Shown: piece after piece, positions 44,988 to 53,213 of the stretch
How the letters are laid out: every line of letters starts with the position of its first letter
How positions within the stretch are numbered: position 1 is the stretch's first letter
DNA from: Billgrantia saliphila
GTDB lineage: Bacteria; Pseudomonadota; Gammaproteobacteria; Pseudomonadales; Halomonadaceae
Assembly: GCF_002930105.1 (NCBI RefSeq)
Contig: NZ_PJRN01000005.1
Span: 124,001 to 188,000, forward strand
Reading direction: 5' to 3'
DNA length: 64,000 nucleotides
Notes under the pieces: generated by a model
Database searches by the model: none
Told to the model about the DNA's origin: nothing
The model's input: the letters and a program-made list of their open reading frames with translations, nothing else
Translations under genes and position numbers: made by a program

Positions 44988-47195
44988 TCACAGCGGGGTG
45001 AGCTTGGCAAAGCCCAGCACCAGCCACTTGTCGCCCTCGCCTTCGAAGCTGACCTGAACCCGGGCGCGTTCCCCTTCTCCCTCGGCATTGAGAATCACGC
45101 CTTCGCCGAAAACCGGGTGATGCACGCGCTGGCCAAGGTTCAGGCTGGGCAGGTCGCCCCCGGGATCGACGCTGGTCTGGCGTGACAGCCCCACCGCCGG
45201 CCGGGCGGTCGTCACCGGGCGCGAGATCTGGCCGCGCAGGCGCACCTCCTCCAGGTACTCGGCCGGAATCTCGCGCAGAAAACGCGACGCCCGCTGAAAG
45301 GTCTCCTTGCCGTGCAGCCGGCGTATCTCGGCGTAGGTGAGGTAGAGCTTGCGCATGGCCCGGGTCAGGCCCACATAGCAGAGACGACGCTCCTCCTCGA
45401 GGCGGCCGGGTTCCTCCAGCGACATCTTGTGCGGGAACAGCCCCTCCTCGACACCGGCGATGAACACCACCGGGAACTCCAGCCCCTTGGCCGAGTGCAG
45501 CGTCATCAGCTGTACGCTGTCCTCGAACTCGTCGGCCTCATGCTCGCCGGCGTTGAGCGCCGCCTCGGCCAGGAAGCCCTCCAGCGCTACCGCCCCCTCG
45601 CCCGCCTCGGGCGGATCGAAGGACTCGCCCTGGGTGAAGGCGCGTGCGGCGTTGATCAGCTCTTCCAGGTTCTCGACCCGCGCCTGGCCCTTCTCGCCCT
45701 TCTCGCTCTGGTGATGTTCGACGAGACCTGAAGCCTCGTTCACATGGGCGATGATCTCGTGGAGCGACAAGCCGGCGGTATCGTTGTCGAGACGTTCGAT
45801 CAGGTCGGCGAAGGCCTGCAGCGCCGCTCCGGCACGCCCCTTCAGCGCACCGTCGCTGAGGCCGTCGTGGAGCGCCTGCCATAGCGACACGCCGGCTAGT
45901 CGGGCGCGCTCGCGCAGCTGCTCCACCGTGCGCGTGCCGATTCCGCGGGGCGGCACGTTGACGATGCGCTCCAGCGAGGCGTCGTCGTCGCGGTTGAGCA
46001 ACAGGCGCAGATAAGCCAGGGCGTTCTTGATCTCGAGACGCTCGTAGAAGCGTTGGCCGCCATAAATGCGGTAGGGCATGCCCTGGCGAATCAATGTTTC
46101 CTCGAGCACCCGCGACTGGGCATTGGAGCGGTAGAGGATGGCCACGTCGCGGCGGCGATGGCCCTCGTCGACCTTCTCCTTGATGGAGTCGACGATAAAG
46201 CGCGCCTCGTCCAGGTCATTGAAGCCGGCATAGACCGAGATCGGCTCGCCGCGCGCCCCGGCCGTCCACAGCTCCTTGCCCATGCGCTCGGCGTTGTGGC
46301 TGATCAGGGCGTTGGCGGCGTCGAGGATCGCGCTGGTGGAACGGTAGTTCTGTTCCAGCCGCACGGTGCGCGTCTTGGCGAATTCTTGCTCGAAGCGGCG
46401 AATGTTCTCGATGCGCGCCCCACGCCAGCCGTAGATCGATTGGTCGTCGTCCCCGACCACGGTCATCGGCGTTCTCATCCCGGTGAGCAGCTTGAGCCAG
46501 GCGTACTGCAGGGTGTTGGTATCCTGAAACTCGTCGACCAGCACGTGGGCGAAGCGCTCCTGATAATGGGCCAGCAGTGCCGGTGTGTCGCGCAAGAGTT
46601 CCAGACTCCGAAGCAGCAGCTCGCCGAAGTCGACCAGCCCGCCGCGCTCGCAGGTGAGCTGGTAGCGCTCGTAGAGTTCGACCATCTGGGCCAGATAGGC
46701 ATCACCGTCGGTGTCGACCTGATGCGGCCGCAGCCCCTCCTCCTTGCAGCCGGAGATGAAGTACTGCACCTGCCGCGGCGGAAAGCGTTCGTCGTCGACC
46801 TGGTACTCCTTGAGCAGCCGCTTGATCAGCCGAAGCTGATCGTCGCTGTCGATGATCTGGAAGTGCTGCGGCAGCCGCGCATCCTGCCAGTGGGTGCGCA
46901 GCAGGCGATGGGCAATGGAGTGGAAGGTACCGACCCAGACATTGCGCAGCGACAGCCCCAGCAGCGCCTCGAGGCGAGTGCGCATTTCGCGCGCCGCCTT
47001 GTTGGTAAAGGTCACCGCCAGCACCGCGTAGGGCGACAGCCCTTCGGCCTGCATCAGCCAGGCGATGCGGTGCACCAGCACTCGGGTCTTGCCCGAGCCG
47101 GCTCCGGCCAGCACCAGCATGTTGCCCTGGGGCGCGCTTACCGCTTCGCGCTGAGCCGGATTCAACTGATCGAGAATCGCCGTGACGTCATCCAT
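44988..47195 (-). CDS. uvrD: DNA helicase II UvrD
   Basis: UvrD unwinds DNA in nucleotide-excision and mismatch repair. The 735-residue product has Walker A AGAGSGKT at residues 30-37, DEFQDTN (Walker B), GDDDQSIYGWRGARIENI and HSAKGLEFPVVFIAGVEEGLFPH. The C-terminal Tudor-like tail (GQRVHHPVFGEGVILN) that UvrD has and Rep lacks is present. It is not in an operon; the upstream 290 bp hold a repeat element. Confidence 0.96.
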   Translation of the reverse strand: MDDVTAILDQLNPAQREAVSAPQGNMLVLAGAGSGKTRVLVHRIAWLMQAEGLSPYAVLAVTFTNKAAREMRTRLEALLGLSLRNVWVGTFHSIAHRLLRTHWQDARLPQHFQIIDSDDQLRLIKRLLKEYQVDDERFPPRQVQYFISGCKEEGLRPHQVDTDGDAYLAQMVELYERYQLTCERGGLVDFGELLLRSLELLRDTPALLAHYQERFAHVLVDEFQDTNTLQYAWLKLLTGMRTPMTVVGDDDQSIYGWRGARIENIRRFEQEFAKTRTVRLEQNYRSTSAILDAANALISHNAERMGKELWTAGARGEPISVYAGFNDLDEARFIVDSIKEKVDEGHRRRDVAILYRSNAQSRVLEETLIRQGMPYRIYGGQRFYERLEIKNALAYLRLLLNRDDDASLERIVNVPPRGIGTRTVEQLRERARLAGVSLWQALHDGLSDGALKGRAGAALQAFADLIERLDNDTAGLSLHEIIAHVNEASGLVEHHQSEKGEKGQARVENLEELINAARAFTQGESFDPPEAGEGAVALEGFLAEAALNAGEHEADEFEDSVQLMTLHSAKGLEFPVVFIAGVEEGLFPHKMSLEEPGRLEEERRLCYVGLTRAMRKLYLTYAEIRRLHGKETFQRASRFLREIPAEYLEEVRLRGQISRPVTTARPAVGLSRQTSVDPGGDLPSLNLGQRVHHPVFGEGVILNAEGEGERARVQVSFEGEGDKWLVLGFAKLTPL

Positions 47196-47352
47196 GGGAA
47201 GGGTACTGCCGCTGGAAGATTGATCGCCCAGCTTAGCATATTGTGCTCAGCTGATCCGGGCTGCGAGCAGCGTTACACGACGGCGGTTATAGTTCGCGGT
47301 TGTTCTGTCGGCGCCCCTTCGATCTATAAACAATTGATTTATCTAAAAAAGA

Positions 47353-47479
47353 GCTGATTTATGTCGCGAGCGATGAGAGGCTGGTCGCCGCCGGAGCGCA
47401 GCTCCCGGAGTGTAGCCTGCTACATGAGGAGAGCGAGCACCGCCGGCGGCCAGGATATCGAGCGCAGCAATAAATCAGC
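47353..47479. repeat. 127-bp imperfect inverted-repeat element
   Basis: The element starts with GCTGATTTAT (47353-47362) and ends with its exact complement ATAAATCAGC (47470-47479). The inner arms pair imperfectly through CTGGTCGCCG and GCCGGCGGCCAGG-like stretches, down to a central TGTAGC-CT-GCTACA loop at 47411-47424. It begins 6 nt past the hexR stop. A further TGATTTAT lies at 47335-47342. It could be a MITE-like element, a REP-type repeat or a long terminator for hexR. I found no other copy in the window. Confidence 0.65.
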
Positions 47480-47485
47480 CTTTCC

Positions 47486-48349
47486 TCAAGGCTTGCCTTC
47501 CTGTTCCGGAAACCGCAACGGCGTCAGGCTCTTCTTTACCGCCTTTAGCTGCTCGGCGAGCTTCGGCCCGCGGGTCTTGGCCACACCCACGGCGAGCACG
47601 TCGACCAGTACCAGATGGGCGATGCGCGAGCTCATAGGCGTGTAGATCTCGGTGTCCTCGTGCACGTCGATGTACAGCGGCAGCGTCACTTCCTCGGACA
47701 GCGGCGACCCACTGGGACACAGGCCGATCACCGTGGCGCCGGCCTCGCGCGCCAGTCGCACGCTGGCGACCAGTGCTCGGGTACGCCCGGTCTGGGAAAT
47801 CGCCACGACCACGTCACCCTCCTTGAGCGTCACTGCCGACATGTTCTGCATGTGCGGGTCGGCATAGGCCGCGGTGGAGATCTGCAGGCGGAAGAACTTG
47901 TGCTGGGCGTCGAAGGCCACCGCGCCGGAAGCGCCGAAGCCGTAGAACTCTACCCGATTGGCCATGGCCAGCGCCTGGATCGCCCGACTCAAGGCATCGT
48001 TGTCGAGCCGATCGCGCACCGACAGCAGGGTCCCCACCGTGGAATCGAAGATGCTCTGGGAGAATTCCGCGACTGAGTCGTCGTCGTTCATCGAGAACTG
48101 GGCGAACTGACTGCCCGACGCCAGCATCTGCGCCAGCTTGAGCTTGAAATCCTGGAAGCCGTTGCAACCCAGCGCCCGGCAGAAGCGCACCACAGTCGGT
48201 TCGCTGACCTTGGCTTCGGTGGCCAGGTCGACGATACGCATGTGGATCACTTCATCGGGATTACGCAGCACGAAGCGCGCCACCTTCTGCTCGGAGCGTC
48301 GAAAGTGCTCCATACGGCGTCTCATTTCATCGAACAGGGCGCGACTCAC
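47486..48349 (-). CDS. hexR: RpiR-family regulator HexR
   Basis: HexR controls hexose catabolism genes and senses KDPG in related bacteria. The 287-residue product has an N-terminal helix-turn-helix with MRIVDLATEAKVSEPTVVRF. A C-terminal SIS sugar-phosphate domain has VEFYGFGASGAVAFDA and VVVAISQTGRTRALVASV. Orthology to HexR rather than to other RpiR proteins is inferred from overall match; no glucose genes lie nearby. The stop precedes the repeat element by 6 nt. Confidence 0.85.
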   Translation of the reverse strand: MSRALFDEMRRRMEHFRRSEQKVARFVLRNPDEVIHMRIVDLATEAKVSEPTVVRFCRALGCNGFQDFKLKLAQMLASGSQFAQFSMNDDDSVAEFSQSIFDSTVGTLLSVRDRLDNDALSRAIQALAMANRVEFYGFGASGAVAFDAQHKFFRLQISTAAYADPHMQNMSAVTLKEGDVVVAISQTGRTRALVASVRLAREAGATVIGLCPSGSPLSEEVTLPLYIDVHEDTEIYTPMSSRIAHLVLVDVLAVGVAKTRGPKLAEQLKAVKKSLTPLRFPEQEGKP

Positions 48350-48440
48350 GCTGAACTCCTTGGTTAACGAAGCTGAAACTCAGTATGCCTCATACCGCCT
48401 CGCATGGGGAATTTCACCCGTAAAGCGTGGAAAGACCGCT

Positions 48441-48470
48441 TCGTCACGATTTTGTCAAGTGAGGTATAGT
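48441..48470 (+). promoter_or_regulatory. Promoter candidate for the 66-residue protein gene
   Basis: TCGTCA (48441-48446) and TATAGT (48465-48470) are separated by 18 bp, about 60 nt before the ATG. Confidence 0.35.
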
Positions 48471-48531
48471 AAAGATGCTGTGAATGCATCTTGCTGTGTA
48501 AGAAGAACAGGCACAGAAGAAGGAGTCGATC

Positions 48532-48732
48532 ATGCGTAAGGTCGAACGGGTCACTTCCGTCAAGAACGAACTTCTCGATATCTTCATGAGCATCAACGTT
48601 GCCGAGCACGAAAAACGCTCCCGCAGCGCCGCCCAGCGCAACCTTCGCGCCCGCCGCGGCATCGAGCTGCACAACGAGTTCAAACAGCTGGAACGGAATA
48701 TTGCCGATCTGACCGAGGACGAAAGGCACTGA
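48532..48732 (+). CDS. Small conserved-looking protein of unknown function
   Basis: The 66-residue basic and acidic mixed helical protein has no membrane segment. It resembles PA3496-type small proteins in its A-R-R-x-I-E-L-x-x-E block (RARRGIELHNEF), but the match is weak. AAGGAG is placed 6 nt before the ATG, which is strong support that it is translated. Divergent from hexR, with two terminators after it. Confidence 0.65.
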   Translation: MRKVERVTSVKNELLDIFMSINVAEHEKRSRSAAQRNLRARRGIELHNEFKQLERNIADLTEDERH

Positions 48733-48789
48733 ACGGCCGCCCGCAGGCGGCCGTTAGCGACAAGCGCAGGCCCCGGTAGCCGGGGCCTG
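48732..48789. terminator. Two adjacent hairpins between the small gene and the NSS transporter
   Basis: AACGGCCGCC (48732-48741) pairs with 48746-48755. CAGGCCCCGG (48767-48776) pairs with 48780-48789. Each is a 10-bp perfect stem, apparently one per direction of two convergent genes. Confidence 0.7.
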
Positions 48790-48798
48790 GCGGGTGCC

Positions 48799-50145
48799 CT
48801 ACCCCAGCAATGAGTGCAGGAATACCGCGACCACGCCCAGCGGTGCCACGTAGCGCGCCACCACGAGCCACAGCGACTCGCCGCCGCCGGAGAGGTTGAG
48901 TTCGGCGGCTACGCTCTGGCGATCCAGGCACCAGGCGACGAACAGAATCGCACCGAGGCCCGTCAGGGGCAGCAGAATCTTGCTGGTGAAGGTGTCCAGC
49001 AGGTCGAACACGTTGAGTCCGAAAATCAGGACATCTCCCAGCACGTTGAACGAGAGCAGGGCGAGAATGCCCAGTGCCCACACCGCGACCCCGCTAATCA
49101 ACGTCGCCACGACGCGCGAAAGCGGCGTGCGCTCCTCGACGAATTCCACCACCGGTTCCAGCAGTGAAATGGCCGAGGTCAGGGCGGCAAACGTCAGCAG
49201 CAGGAAGAACATCAGGCCGAGCAGGGTACCGCCGGCCATGTTGCCAAAGGCCAGCGGCAGCGTGACGAAGATCAGCCCGGGGCCGGAAGCGAGGTCGAGG
49301 CCGTTGGCGAACACGATGGGAAAAATCGCCAGACCTGCCAGCAGCGCGATGCCGGTATCGAGAAGGATGACCGTCCGCGCGGTACTGAGCAGGTTGACCT
49401 CCTCGCCCAGGTAGGAGCCGTAAGCCATCATGATGCCCATGCCCAGCGAGAGGGTGAAAAAGGCCTGTCCCATGGCCGCCAGCACCACCTCACCGTTGAT
49501 CGCGCCCCAATCGGGACGGAACATGAAGGAGAGCGCCTCGCCGAAGTGACCGGTGGTCATGCCGTAGCCCACCAGGATCAGCATCAGGATCACCAGTGCC
49601 GGCATCATGGTGCGTACCGCCCCTTCGAGCCCCTTGGTCACGCCGCGCGCCACGATACCGATCACCAGCACCATAAAGAGGGTGTGCCACAGCAGCAGTA
49701 CCCCGGGGCTGGCCAGCATGCCGGTGAAGACGCCACCGACGCCCTCGGCATCCTGACCACTGAACGTCCCGGTGATCGAGCCCAACGTATAGGAGAGCGA
49801 CCAGCCGCCGATCACGCTATAGAAGGAAAGGATAAGGAAGGCGCCGACCACGCCACTGACACCCACCAGTATCCAGACCGGCAGGTGACCGCCACGTCGA
49901 GCGAGATCGGACATGGCATTGATCGGATTCTCTTGCCCGCGCCGGCCGATCAGCCATTCCGCCACCAGGATAGGCAAGCCGATAACCGCGATGCAGAGCA
50001 GGTAGACCAGGACGAAGGCTGCCCCCCCGCTCTCACCCACCATGTAGGGAAACTTCCAGATATTGCCCAGCCCTACCGCCGAGCCAGCGGCCGCGAGCAC
50101 GAAGGTCATCTTCGATGACCATTGTGCATGTACGAGTTTCGACAT
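48799..50145 (-). CDS. Sodium-dependent NSS-family transporter
   Basis: The 448-residue membrane protein matches the neurotransmitter-sodium symporter family, which uses a Na+ gradient to import amino acids or related compounds. It has AAAGSAVGLGNIWKFPYMVGESGG at the N-terminus, containing the Na+-binding N-x-W-K-F-P motif of TM1. SLGMGIMMAYGSYL in TM6 lines the substrate site. The length suggests about eleven helices. Substrate is unknown; a solute for osmotic balance is possible. Confidence 0.9.
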   Translation of the reverse strand: MSKLVHAQWSSKMTFVLAAAGSAVGLGNIWKFPYMVGESGGAAFVLVYLLCIAVIGLPILVAEWLIGRRGQENPINAMSDLARRGGHLPVWILVGVSGVVGAFLILSFYSVIGGWSLSYTLGSITGTFSGQDAEGVGGVFTGMLASPGVLLLWHTLFMVLVIGIVARGVTKGLEGAVRTMMPALVILMLILVGYGMTTGHFGEALSFMFRPDWGAINGEVVLAAMGQAFFTLSLGMGIMMAYGSYLGEEVNLLSTARTVILLDTGIALLAGLAIFPIVFANGLDLASGPGLIFVTLPLAFGNMAGGTLLGLMFFLLLTFAALTSAISLLEPVVEFVEERTPLSRVVATLISGVAVWALGILALLSFNVLGDVLIFGLNVFDLLDTFTSKILLPLTGLGAILFVAWCLDRQSVAAELNLSGGGESLWLVVARYVAPLGVVAVFLHSLLG

Positions 50146-50274
50146 GAAATCACCTATTGTTGTGTAACTGGTCGTTGATCTCTCTCAAGGTGGAAAACAC
50201 AGCAGATCGCGTGGTTTTCCACCCGAATGTCGGCAAATCTATCCGATCAAACGCTAGAAGACCAGCGATGCGGC

Positions 50275-51132
50275 TCAGAAGAGCGGGGCCTGGCGCTCGC
50301 CGGCGAAATCATCGAGTGGTGGCAAGCCAACTTCCTGGGACAGTGCCTCGTACAGGCATCTGGCCAGCTCCGGCGCCTTTCGGTTATTCGCGGTATGCAC
50401 AAATAAAAAAGGGGTTTTCCCCTGAGTTATCCACAGTTTTAGCCGTGCTATCCAAGGCTGAAAGTAGTGCCGATTGATCGATTCATCGAGGTGGCCGATG
50501 AAACGAACCAGCGGCTGATCTGCCGTGGAAATCACGTGTAATGGGCATCTCGGTTTTTCTTGCTGGGCTTGAGCCAGGTCCGGCAGGCCAATGGCGGGGG
50601 TCGAGAAAAGCGGCCTGACGTCGAGCATCGCGCGATTGACACCGTGAGTTATCAACAGCCGGTTCAGTGCCGTCTCGGCCACCCCTTTGTGGAAAAATTC
50701 GGGGTGACGCACTTCGACCGCACAGGGCAAGCCAGAGGGCCAACGTTCTAGCAACGCCTCGAGCCGGGGCAGCCCGTCGGGGCCGAAATCCCGCGGCAAC
50801 TGTACGAGCATAGGGCCCAGTCGATCGTGGAGTGGTGCCAGCGCCTCGAGAAAGGCATCCAGGGGAGCTTGGATCTCGCGCAAACGCCGAACATGAGTGA
50901 GTTCGGCAGGCAGTTTGAAACAGAAGCGGAAGTTCGGCGGCGCCTGACGTGACCAGGCGGTTACGGTCTGCGGCTTGGGCGCACCGCTATAGAAAGTGGT
51001 ATTTCCCTCCACGGCCGAGAATACGCGGGCATAGTCGGCCAACCAGCCCTCCTGGCCGGCATAGGGCGGGTAGAGCGAGCCGCACCACTCGGGGTTGGCC
51101 CACATGGGCAGGCCCAGAAACAATCGAGACAT
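50275..51132 (-). CDS. DUF72 family protein
   Basis: The 285-residue protein has the DUF72 pattern. It has LFLGLPMWANPEWCGSLYPP at the N-terminus, YARVFSAVEGNTTFYS and NFRFCFKLPAELTHVRRL, and the block LGPMLVQLPRDF. The family has a TIM-barrel fold with no proven function. The ATG at 51132 is assumed; a GTG at 51141 is three codons upstream. No ribosome-binding site is clear. Confidence 0.85.
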   Translation of the reverse strand: MSRLFLGLPMWANPEWCGSLYPPYAGQEGWLADYARVFSAVEGNTTFYSGAPKPQTVTAWSRQAPPNFRFCFKLPAELTHVRRLREIQAPLDAFLEALAPLHDRLGPMLVQLPRDFGPDGLPRLEALLERWPSGLPCAVEVRHPEFFHKGVAETALNRLLITHGVNRAMLDVRPLFSTPAIGLPDLAQAQQEKPRCPLHVISTADQPLVRFIGHLDESINRHYFQPWIARLKLWITQGKTPFLFVHTANNRKAPELARCLYEALSQEVGLPPLDDFAGERQAPLF

Positions 51133-51259
51133 GATTGTCACGTCGCTGTCGAAAAGTTGCCAAAGCGCCGCCTGGCTGGCGCTGCCGTTCCATTATCGCC
51201 TAGCGCACCCCCTGCAGCGGCAGTTCGCGTCCGCCCGATGCGCCAGGCCTACCTTCCGC

Positions 51260-52969
51260 TCAGAACAGGGACAGTAGCCAATCGGCCGGTTCGCCGTTCA
51301 GCAGGAGTGCACCGCTCTGCCATTTTGCATGCATGCTGTAGTGATCGTCCCCTTCACGACGAACGATGCCATGCTCCAGCATCTCCTGCAGTTGACCGGT
51401 CACCATCTCCTTGGCCAGCGTGTCGAGTTCGCTTCCTGTGACCTGGCCACTGTATTGCTGGCGAATCGACTCGCGCGCCACCTTGTGCAGCAACGAGGCG
51501 GAAACGTTTGCGCTCAGTTCCAACCGATTCTCCGGCAGAAGCAGCGCCCGCTTACCCAACTCGGCGAACGCATGAGGCGCGAGTTCGGCGTCCAGCTCCA
51601 GGTCGGCACCGGCCTCGCCCATGCTGAACGACACCGGCCTGAGGCTGAGAGCGGAGCGATCCCCCATCAGCATTCCTCCGGTCTGCTCCATGCGCCCGAA
51701 GATTGCCAGCAGCGCTTCCGGATCGTCGACTCCGGCGTTCTCTATCGCCTCGTAGACCAGATCCCAGAGCGTGTCATAGCCGGCGCGGCGCAACTGCCCG
51801 TAGCTGGTCTCGACGTGAAAGCTCAGCCCCTCCTCCATGCCATGAACGAGGAGATCGTTCGATGCCGTCAGCGTCACCATCTTGAAGGTCTCTTCACTCT
51901 CCGGCTGCACTCCCACTTGGAAGTGCATCGTCTGAGCCGATATCCTCGGTCCTCTCCCCTGTCGCATCGCCAGGCCGTCGATATCAAAGCCCAATTCGCC
52001 ATACCAGGTATTGCCATGCTGACGAGTGGCGGCAAGGTCGAATCCCATAGCATCCGTCGTCATATGGAAATCGGGCTCCGTCGCTTCGAAACCCTCCATC
52101 CCCACATGAGAAGCGAGACGTTCGAAACGCCCCTCGGGATCGAAGTGAAGGGCGATATCAACGGTTTGCCCTTCGACACGCGACTCGCCCGTTGGCTCCG
52201 GTTCGCGACTCTCCGACACCATGGCGCTTTCCTGCGAGTGAAACTTGAGCTCACGCAGCACGCCATCGGGGAAACGGGCGGTGAAATTCCCGGTCGAGCC
52301 CGTAAAGGTATGCACGGCGGTGGGCTCCACCAACCGGGACGGTCCCATGCGGGTGCTGCTGCGGTACTCGCCCGTGCCGGGGTCGTAACGGAAATCGCCG
52401 CCTCGGTAATCGGCGACGTAGCGCAAATCGATGCCGGCATCGCTGAGCATAGGCCCGGCACTCAGCGTCATTTCGAAAGGCCGCCATTCGCCTCGAATCA
52501 CCCGATCGAAACCGATGCTGGCGTCGTAATGAGAGGACGGCCGCTCTTCTTCGAGGATCATCAGTTGTTCGAACGTCCAACCCGAAGTTTCGAGACGTCC
52601 CTCCACGTTGGCCAGGCTGCCCGTAAAAGGACCATGCGAGATGCGATCAGTCACGCCGATTCGCAGCGGCTCTCCCGCGATCTCTTGCGTCATGAGGGAG
52701 CCGAGCATCTGCGCATACGCACGTTCAAGCTCTTGGTCCATGACCAGCTCGTAGCTAGCCCGTGCCGATAGCCAGCCGCGCTCGTACGCGACATTCTCTA
52801 CCCGAAGATAGCCAAACGCCTCGAGTTGCCTCAGGTAGTCGGCATATCGCTTCTCGACCTGTTGCCCAACCCAGTAGGGCGTTCCCAGCGCTATCGCAAC
52901 GACCAGCGCCACCAGAACGGGAATCACCGATTTCCATCGGCCCCGTTTCAATTCCTTCCCTTTCCCCAC
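51260..52969 (-). CDS. DUF945 family membrane-anchored protein
   Basis: The 569-residue product has one N-terminal membrane helix (about residues 14-36) and a large beta-rich periplasmic domain, matching DUF945/YdgA. QVEKRYADYLRQL follows the helix. The GTG at 52969 has AAAGGG 7 nt upstream and is preferred to the TTG at 52999. The base composition and codon use look like the neighbours. Function is not established. Confidence 0.8.
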   Translation of the reverse strand: MGKGKELKRGRWKSVIPVLVALVVAIALGTPYWVGQQVEKRYADYLRQLEAFGYLRVENVAYERGWLSARASYELVMDQELERAYAQMLGSLMTQEIAGEPLRIGVTDRISHGPFTGSLANVEGRLETSGWTFEQLMILEEERPSSHYDASIGFDRVIRGEWRPFEMTLSAGPMLSDAGIDLRYVADYRGGDFRYDPGTGEYRSSTRMGPSRLVEPTAVHTFTGSTGNFTARFPDGVLRELKFHSQESAMVSESREPEPTGESRVEGQTVDIALHFDPEGRFERLASHVGMEGFEATEPDFHMTTDAMGFDLAATRQHGNTWYGELGFDIDGLAMRQGRGPRISAQTMHFQVGVQPESEETFKMVTLTASNDLLVHGMEEGLSFHVETSYGQLRRAGYDTLWDLVYEAIENAGVDDPEALLAIFGRMEQTGGMLMGDRSALSLRPVSFSMGEAGADLELDAELAPHAFAELGKRALLLPENRLELSANVSASLLHKVARESIRQQYSGQVTGSELDTLAKEMVTGQLQEMLEHGIVRREGDDHYSMHAKWQSGALLLNGEPADWLLSLF

Positions 52970-52998
52970 GTCGAAGCCCTTTTTTTGGTATCTGTCCA

Positions 52999-53038
52999 AA
53001 CGAAATCGGCAGCAGCATGCCGTGCACGCTGCTGCCGA
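52999..53038 (-). terminator. Hairpin downstream of glmS, before DUF945
   Basis: TCGGCAGCAGC (53006-53016) pairs with GCTGCTGCCGA (53028-53038). On the leftward strand TTTCGTTT follows, so it probably ends the glmS transcript. It lies 37 nt before the DUF945 start. In the rest of the 53039-53213 gap I see nothing certain. Confidence 0.5.
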
Positions 53039-53213
53039 AAAATCGAGCCGGGCAAATGCGGAATTGCCTCAGCTCAGCCTTACACCGCTTATAATCGGCC
53101 GAAATGGCTCATTGAGCGCTCACAAGTTTCGTCTTTTACCCGATTTCCGTCCTGCCTGGCTATCGTCCGGCACTCTTTTCAGAAATCACCTACAGACAGT
53201 ATCGACGAAGTCT

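Noticed and set aside
47411..47424. TGTAGCCTGCTACA as a HexR operator
   Set aside because: The known HexR site is a 15-bp TGTARTNNNANTACA-type sequence; this 14-bp palindrome has GC-rich inner bases and lies inside a hairpin element, downstream of hexR.
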